Below, one piece after another: positions 57,580-64,000 of a stretch of DNA of 64,000 bases. The stretch spans positions 7,276 through 71,275 of the forward strand of contig MSJH02000538.1 of assembly GCA_001931875.2 (NCBI GenBank), written 5' to 3'. The translations under genes and the position numbers were made by a program. The notes under the pieces were generated by a model. The model saw only the letters and a list, made by a program, of their open reading frames with translations. It did no database searches and was not told where the DNA came from. Numbering within the stretch: the first letter of the stretch is position 1; every line of letters starts with the position of its first letter. The DNA comes from Byssochlamys sp. IMV 00236 (taxonomy: Eukaryota > Ascomycota > Eurotiomycetes > Eurotiales > Thermoascaceae).

Positions 57580-58035
57580 CTAGTTGCTCCGGGCACCGTC
57601 CTTCGCAGCGCGCAGCTCGTCCATCTTGGCCACACGCTTCTTGAACTCCTCATACTGGCACTTCTCGTAGGTGTGACGCTCGGTCTGTGATAATAGTATT
57701 GTACGTCAGTGTTCGGTCCTGGGATCTAATATCACGTCCCACTCGTAAACGAAAGTGGATAGTTTCGGGGTCTCCTACCTCGCACTTCCAGGGCAAGTAG
57801 TACTCATCTTGACGGCATCGGTTCAATGGGATCAAAAGGTGTGCGCATGAATCCCGGTAGGCAAGAGGAAGACGAGCATCCGACATCTCCTGGCGGGTGG
57901 CTAATGCAGGACTGTCAACGACCACTCCGGATATATGTACGACTAGCCTCTCTTTCCGAGACTCAATGGGGCGAAAAACCTACCGGTGCCATCCCCAAGG
58001 CCGATGGTACTCTTGACCGACTCGACGAGCGTCAT
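57580..58035 (-). CDS. NADH-ubiquinone oxidoreductase B18 subunit (NDUFB7)
   Basis: Accessory subunit of mitochondrial complex I with a twin CX9C (CHCH) fold, imported into the intermembrane space by the Mia40 route. Exons 58035-57984, 57900-57779 and 57684-57580 give 92 aa. The four cysteines are Cys36, Cys46, Cys57 and Cys67, both pairs with exactly nine residues between. Conserved ARLPLAYRDSCAHLLIPLNRC-type core (written here in part) and YEKCQYEEFKKRVAKM end are clear. The start is ambiguous: ATG 58035 gives MTLVESVKSTIGLGDG; ATG 58104 and 58140 are in frame upstream but would overlap a promoter inverted repeat and add an unusual basic leader. The gene is divergent from mbp1. Confidence 0.9.
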
Positions 58036-58135
58036 CTTGGATTGCAATGTGGTGGAGTTGAAGGATATGTCGGTGCTGGACGTCAGAGTCGATGTTGCGG
58101 GCATCAAAGGCAGGTTGCGCGCAGCCCGCGGCGGA

Positions 58136-58155
58136 GTCATGTGATGTCACATGAC
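58136..58155. promoter_or_regulatory. 20-bp inverted repeat with paired CACATG sites, ndufb7/mbp1 promoter
   Basis: Two perfect 9-bp arms, GTCATGTGA and TCACATGAC, are separated by TG. Each arm has a CACATG E-box-like core. It lies about 100 bp upstream of the ndufb7 start and 330 bp before mbp1, so it may serve both genes. The binding factor is unknown; bHLH proteins are the natural candidates. Confidence 0.6.
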
Positions 58156-58482
58156 CGATGCTGGCCTTGTGGACGGATCGGGACTAGCGCGGGTTTTCCA
58201 CTTTACGCGACTTCTTCTGCCAGGCGCGTCTCGCTCTCTGGAGATGCAACGACCGCGTCGTCGAGATGTCACTGACCCGATCGAGGAGCCACCGTGGCTG
58301 AGGATATTGCTGCATTTTCAGACCTGTCTGCCTTAATGTCTATACTATTCAATACTGCCTTTCATAACTGGGATCTGTACGGGACAAGACGAACTCCCGC
58401 CCTGTCCTCGACTCTGCGTCGCATTTCTGGCTGCTCGGAAACCTACCTGGAATAAGGCGGCTTACGAGAGGACGCACGCACC

Positions 58483-60746
58483 ATGGCGGGGTTAAACGAT
58501 GGTAAAATCTATTCTGCTACATACAGTAGTGTTGGTCTTCCCTCTTCTCTGCTCTTTTTTCTCCCCTGACGCATGGAACCCGCCTCTTTTCCGCATTCAA
58601 TCTGACGCCCTTGTGTCATTGTTCAGGTACCGGTATATGAGTTCAAAATAGACGGCGAAAATGTGATGCGCCGGAGGGCCGATGACTGGATCAATGCTAC
58701 ACATATCCTTAAAATCGCGGGGTTTGACAAGCCTGCGCGCACTCGAATTCTGGAGCGTGAGGTCCAAAAGGGCGTCCATGAGAAAGTACAGGGTGGCTAT
58801 GGCAAATACCAAGGTACGTGAACCCAATCTCGTCAGTGATAGCGATTGCTAACTGAAACAAAGGAACCTGGATACCTCTGCCCGAGGGTCGTTTGTTAGC
58901 TGAGAGGAATAACATTCTCGATAAGCTGAGACCAATCTTCGATTTCGTCCCTGGTGATCGCAGCCCGCCGCCAGCTCCAAAACATACAACGGCGGCTTCG
59001 AGACCAAAGCCAAGGATATCAGCAGCCGCGAAGAAGTTGGCAAAGGATGACATGTCGTTCAATTCTATAAAGTCGCACCGCAGTATGGGTCCTCCGAGCT
59101 TTCCCCATGAACAACAGCAGTACGACATGAGCGCTGCCTATGAAGACGACGAGTCCATTGAGCAGACAACACTAGAGTCTTCTTCCATGATGGCGGAAGA
59201 TGATATGATGCCAATGTCTCAACATTCGGCCCACTCTCGGAAACGGAAACGCGGAATGAACGATATGGCCGCTATGTCCCTCATGGAGCAAGAGCACATA
59301 ATCTACGGAGATCAGCTCCTGGATTATTTTATGACTGTCGGAGATGCCCCTGAAGCTGCAAGGATTCAGCCCCCACAACCTCCGGTGAACTTCCAGGTAG
59401 ATCGTTCGATCGATGACTCTGGAAATACGGCGTTGCACTGGGCGTGCGCAATGGGCGACTTGGACATCGTGCGAGATCTTCTCAATCGAGGTGCAAACAT
59501 GCAGGCCTTGTCTGTCCATGAAGAAACACCTCTGGTGCGGGCAGTCTTATTTACGAACAACTATGAGAAGCGAACGTTCCCGGCGCTTCTGGACCTGCTG
59601 CAAGATACGATGTTCTTCCGAGATTGGTTTGGAGCCAGTGTCTTCCATCATATTGCTGAAACTACCAGGAGTAAAGGGAAATGGAAGAGTTCAAGATATT
59701 ACTGCGAAGTGCTCCTTGAGAAGCTGCGCACTAGTTATCCGCAACCGGAATTGGAGCTGCTTCTCTCATGTCAGGATTCGAATGGTGATACGGCTGCTCT
59801 GGTGGCGGCTCGCAACGGCGCATTCCGCCTGGTGTCCATGCTTACGCTTCATTGCCCGAACTCGGGACGATTGGTGAATTCCAAGGGCGAAACCGCTAGC
59901 GATTTTGTTCGACAGGCGCAACATCCAGAACGAGAGATTCCTCCTCCACCGTCGTCGGTGACGCAGGGAAATGACCAGCAAGATGGAGATTTCAGCGGGC
60001 CCTACAACTCCGACCGTCCGTCGACAGCTCTCCCGCAAGCTTCTTCTCCTGCCACCTCTGTTCTGCTCTCCAAGATTGGATCGCTCATGGAGGAAGCGAA
60101 CAAGAAGCTGACTGCAGCCTATGGCAACATCCAGCACAGCCAGCCGGGATCGGACGATGTGTCTAATCCTGAAGGACTCTATGCCCAACTGGAATCGGAC
60201 CGACTGGATATCCAGAAACAGGTGCTCGCCTTGTCTTCCCAGGAGAGCGAAAAGGAGCCCATCAGCTCGCAGCACGGACGATATGAACAGGTGAGGGGAC
60301 ATTATGAATCTCTCCTGGAGAAGATGCAGCATCGCAGCATTCTGGAACGCCTGAGCAGCGGCGCCTCGTCCGTCAGCGAAAGATCACAGCAGTCGCCGCC
60401 TGCCACTCAAGAGCAGCTCACCAACCTCTTCCATCTGGCCCGTGAACTGTCTCAGGCGCAAAAGACGCGACGCACCGCAGTCCACGATCTGATCCAACAA
60501 CGGGCCGATGCGGGTGTGAGCACGAAGTTTGACATGCATCGCAAACTGGTCTCTCTGGCGACCGGTCTGAAGGAAGAAGAGCTGGACCCCATGGCTGCTG
60601 AGCTGGCGGAGACGTTGGAGTTTGAACGTATGAACGGCAAAGGGGCGAGCTCGGATTCTCCCGAACCTGAGGTGGTCGCGAGTAACGGGACGATGTCGAT
60701 GTCGATGTCGACTCCGGGGAATAATACGGTGTCGGTTGATGCTTAG
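58483..60746 (+). CDS. mbp1: APSES transcription factor Mbp1 (MBF complex)
   Basis: DNA-binding subunit of the MBF complex that drives G1/S genes through ACGCG elements. Exons 58483-58530, 58627-58813 and 58864-60746 give 705 aa, phases 0 and 1. The APSES/KilA-N domain covers about residues 10-105: [13 protein letters not shown], the recognition region [18 protein letters not shown], and [17 protein letters not shown] across the second intron. A Lys/Arg patch SRKRKRGM (about 205) is a likely nuclear signal. Ankyrin repeats follow from about 255 ([21 protein letters not shown]) to about 410 ([17 protein letters not shown]). The C-terminal third is helical, with Gln/Glu-rich coiled-coil segments that in the family bind the Swi6-type partner. 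The first exon encodes only 16 residues. Confidence 0.94.
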
Positions 60747-63484
60747 CTCGGTCAAGCGATGTCTCGGACGTCTTGACGATATGGTTGCCTGTGCGCTTTT
60801 TTTTTCCCTTTTTATTCTTGGCATTGGTGATGATGAACGGCTTCTGGCGCGCCTCGTGCGAGAGCGGACCAGCAGATACCCCTGTTTTTCTGTTTGCACC
60901 TCTCTTCCGGCGCTTGTCCCACTGTATGGGCAGACCGTGTGGGTTGTATTTTTTTTTCTGTACATAGGACAACGGTTTGGGATTTTTCGGGGGCGTGTGG
61001 ACAATAATGGACATCTCGTTAAATGGCATTTCATGGCACTTGTAATAATCTGTTTGATGACATCGAAGTGGCTATGTGATTATCTACATATTGTTAACTA
61101 CCTAGTTAATTACAGTTTGACATGACGATAACGGATAAGCTTAAACCGATGACAGGACCATCATCAGCGTCGTCCAAAGCGTGGCGGCCAGTAATCAGTC
61201 AACCAACCCAGACCATTATTATATTAGATATCTCGAGTAGGTCAACCCCAGGTCTGGAGATCGAACGTGGATGCCTTCTTGACGGCTACGGGCGACCTGG
61301 TGCACCGGAGCAGTATCAGTGGTGGCGATCAGCGACGATCGTTATTCTGCGCTTGGAGTAAATCAATTACATTGTCGGAGGCTTTGCACATGACGCACGC
61401 CTGCCACTAGATTGAGCGAAAAAGAGGCCTTTTTTTTTCATATAATTTTGACTTGGTGAAATACATGGAGGGTTGTGATGAGAGATGTGTATAGTTTGGT
61501 TGTACAGTGACTACAAGGGACTAGTGAGGGTGACTGGGCGTTGGTAAACTTGAGCCACGGTAGGGTAACAGTCAGATCTATCATCTGCACTAGGCACGGA
61601 GTAAAGCAGTTCAATAACTATAGGTACCTAGTATTCAAGATCGGAGGGTTTTATCTGTCTATCTATGGTACTGGAGTCAGAGTAGACTAGTTAAAGCATG
61701 GTTCACGAAGCGTGGATGCCTCGGAACGGGTCTCGACTGGCGCGACGGACGGACCAAGGACTTTGTTCGTAGTGGGAAAAAAGAAAGGAACGGGCGGGTT
61801 GGATGTGCCTGGATCGGATCTCGATGGATGGCCAGCACGACGGCCACGTTGGATGCGCCGGGGGGAGGTTATGATGGACGAGTAATGAGTTAGACTATCT
61901 ATCTAGTATCCAGTGACAGCGCGAGATTGCATTGCCCCCCCGTTGCGCCTGGTTAAACCCCGGGTGATGCTGGCTGGTTGGATGGGCGCGTTGGCAATTC
62001 GAGTCAAGAGATGGGAGATGATTCATTCACGCAGCATTCTGGAGGGGATTATATGGGTGTTATTGCAATTATTATTATTAACTATTCTACTATTCTGTTC
62101 TCATCATTGATTCTATTATTATTCTTATTATTCTTGTGATGATTATAAAATTAATATAATAATAATACATGTTCTCCTCGTGCCAAATAGTTAATACCGC
62201 GATCTCTCCACCCGCGCAACGGACCAACCAGCAAGAGCGACCAGCGGCCGGCGGTCTCAGGGTCAACTCGGCTGCTTCTCGCTTGACTCCCTTTGCTTTC
62301 CCTTTCCTCGCTCGCTCCTCCTTCGCCCCAATTCTTCTTCCTCTCCTCCTCTTATCGTCCTCCTCTTTACCTTCTTTTTCCACGCGCACTCCTTCGTTTG
62401 TGGTACTGGTTGTCATCGACTCTTTCTCCTCTAAAAAATTATATCGAAAATTATTTAAAAAAAAATCAAAAGGACTCCCCCCAAGGAAAAGGTTTAATCA
62501 AGAAGGAGAGAGCGCCCCTTGAAGAAGAAAAAAAAAAGAGAGAGAAGAGAGAGCGGCTACACCTCACATCCCCCTCCACCCCCCAGTCGCGTGTCTTCCC
62601 CTCGTCGACTCGATTCTGTGATTATATATCATTCCCGTTACTTCTATTCTGTTTCGAAACGTCATTGTCATCGCACCAGCTTAGACTTGTCGTCAACGAC
62701 AGAAGAGTCCCCTCGGAAAACGCGCTCAAACAACACACACACACACACACATCGCTATTGGAGCCGTCACTCGACCGGACGTCCGCGTGTAATATCGTCC
62801 TTTCCTGCTGGGATTGCAGAGCATCTCCCGCAGGTCAATTCATCCATCAGTCGTCTTCCCCTCGACGGCTCCTTGTCGAACTCTCGTGAGGTTTTTGGAC
62901 CGTGTTGTCGTCGACCGGCTGTCGCGTCGTCCCCGTTCAATCCGGTATCGATCTTACTATTTTTTTTCCGACTTCACACCGTCCGTGGGACTTTTTAAGA
63001 GGCAGCCTCTTCCTTCCTTGCGGCTCCCTGCCCTATCTATCTTCGTTGTACATCTTCTTAATCATATTCATCGGCCTGCTACTTCTTTCGGGATCAAACA
63101 TCATTCACTTCTACGGATTCTCGGTTTGGTAAGCCCCAGAGCCTTTTTTTTTTGTCCCTGACATTCACCACGACGTTGGCTGACCAGCTCCTCGTCTCTC
63201 AAGCTAGGTCTTGCTTGTCTTCCTATTCTCTTTTTTTTTTTTTACCGATTCTCTTTTCTAGACCTTTCGACAACCCATCAGTGTTGGCTTCGATCGGGTT
63301 TCTTTTACCAACCTGGCAGTTTTTTTCTTGCCTAATACCCTAATCCCACCCACCAAGCATTAGGTGGTTGACCGCATTCTCATTCACCGTCTGTCCGGTA
63401 GTTGACAACGGTACTCTTCGTCACGACATATCGATCTCAACCGTATCTGCACATATTTGACCTCGATTTCCCCCCTCCACGACC
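60747..63484. other. Intergenic and long pyrimidine-rich leader
   Basis: The left part is mbp1 3' flank. From about 62.2 kb the plus strand is strongly C/T-rich with runs of T and an AC microsatellite, typical of a long fungal 5' leader for the gene at 63485. A donor-like TTTGGTAAGCCCC near 63126 followed by TAG/CAG acceptors suggests a leader intron. Frames up to 198 codons here have low-complexity Ser/Arg composition and are not called as genes. Confidence 0.5.
62733..62751 (+). repeat. AC dinucleotide microsatellite in leader
   Basis: About nine AC units in a row within the pyrimidine-rich upstream region of the last gene. Confidence 0.85.
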
Positions 63485-64000
63485 ATGAGTATGGACGCTG
63501 GCGGTCTTGCTCAAATGACTTACAATTCCTCGTTCAACGGCGGTTCCCTTGGCGTTCCCGGTTCTTCTTTCGCTTCTCGTGGGAAGGGTTCTCACATCAA
63601 GCGTCTTAATGTGCCTCCCATCGATGAGACTCGGGCGTCTACAAACGTCTCTACGCCGCGCACCAGCCGCTCCCATCTGCTGGCCGGCCTGAGGACGGCT
63701 CCCAAGTCGGCCACTCTTCCACCCACCCAGCAGCAGCACCATCGCATGGGTCTGGATGGGAGCCGTCACGCGGCTTCCAACCAATATGCGGACCGTGTTC
63801 CGCAGACCGCCGCTGCAGCCAGTTTCCCCCAACACGCGTACGGTGCGAACCACAACCTCAACGCGGGTGTGGGCATGAACGCGAACCGCCCAATGTATTC
63901 GTTGCCGGAGCAGGTGTTGGCCCCTCCCTCGATTGACCTTGGTTTCGGTGATGGCGAAGGACCCATCGACGAGAAGCTGTATGCGGAGCTGATGTCGACC
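63485..64000 (+). CDS. Unrecognised protein, 5' part only
   Basis: An open frame of 172 codons runs off the window end. I do not recognise a domain. The N-terminus is Gly/Ser/Asn-rich (MSMDAGGLAQMTYNSSFNGG), then RGKGSHIKRLNVPPIDE, then TPRTSRSHLLAGLRTAPKSAT, a phosphorylation-like basic Ser/Thr-Pro block, followed by a Gln/His/Asn-rich stretch and an acidic segment (GFGDGEGPIDEKLYAELM) that begins to look folded. The long pyrimidine-rich leader and the good ATG context (GACCATGAG) support a real, probably regulated gene. Low-complexity basic N-termini of this type are frequent in fungal regulatory or RNA-binding proteins, but that is only a guess. Confidence 0.75.
   Translation, partial: MSMDAGGLAQMTYNSSFNGGSLGVPGSSFASRGKGSHIKRLNVPPIDETRASTNVSTPRTSRSHLLAGLRTAPKSATLPPTQQQHHRMGLDGSRHAASNQYADRVPQTAAAASFPQHAYGANHNLNAGVGMNANRPMYSLPEQVLAPPSIDLGFGDGEGPIDEKLYAELMST

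Noticed and set aside
62169..62998. Overlapping Ser/Arg/Pro-rich frames of up to 198 codons
   Set aside because: They are read from pyrimidine-rich low-complexity leader DNA in all three frames at once, which argues against coding.

Overview
The window is nuclear DNA of a filamentous ascomycete, most likely an Aspergillus or close Eurotiales relative. Reasons: genes carry short (about 50 to 130 nt) GT..AG introns with CTRAC-like branch sites; the gene set includes a NsdD-type GATA factor, a HET-C2-type glycolipid transfer protein, a SAT4-type fungal rhodopsin-like protein and an APSES cell-cycle factor; and nsdD, gcs1 and mbp1 lie close together, an order I recall from aspergilli but could not check here. 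No bacterial, viral or intact transposon gene is visible.

Layout. 1.5-5.6 kb (-): an ER P5A-type P-type ATPase (Spf1). 6.9-8.3 kb (-): a five-exon SAT4-family membrane protein. 8.3-12.8 kb: gene-poor. 12.8-13.6 kb (-) and 14.1-17.5 kb (+): a HET-C2/GLTP protein and a Spo71-like PH-domain protein share a short divergent promoter with CRE and E-box sites. 18.1-19.1 kb (-) and 20.0-21.1 kb (+): mitochondrial inner-membrane peptidase subunit 2 and a macro-domain hydrolase, also divergent. 21.7-22.4 kb (+): a GNAT acetyltransferase; 22.6-25.9 kb (-): a VIT/vWA protein with an FG-rich linker. 27.3-34 kb is an accessory block: F-box protein, secreted SGNH esterase, MFS monocarboxylate-type transporter. 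33.6-39.9 kb is gene-poor. 39.9-41.7 kb (-): nsdD, with about 7.5 kb of gene-free DNA upstream. 49.3-51.1 kb (-): a secreted type-B carboxylesterase. 53.2-53.7 kb (+): an NTF2-like protein, tail-to-tail with gcs1 (54.0-56.3 kb, -). 57.6-58.0 kb (-): complex I subunit NDUFB7, divergent from mbp1 (58.5-60.7 kb, +). From 63.5 kb: the 5' part of a gene I do not recognise, cut by the window end.

The genes are mostly unlinked housekeeping, developmental and stress functions. The two secreted esterases, the F-box protein, the SAT4 protein and the transporter sit next to long gene-poor stretches and look like the variable part of the region. Fourteen of the 17 recognised genes need splicing; exon joins were read by eye from frame, splice sites and family motifs, and have no transcript support.

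I found no clear multi-gene novel system. The most unusual signals are a 9-bp motif (TACGGAGTA or its complement) present at least nine times, always between genes; a 20-bp inverted repeat in the ndufb7/mbp1 promoter; a CRE plus E-box pair in the GLTP/spo71 promoter; a retainable in-frame 75-nt intron in each of two genes; and very small coding exons in gcs1 and the GNAT gene.
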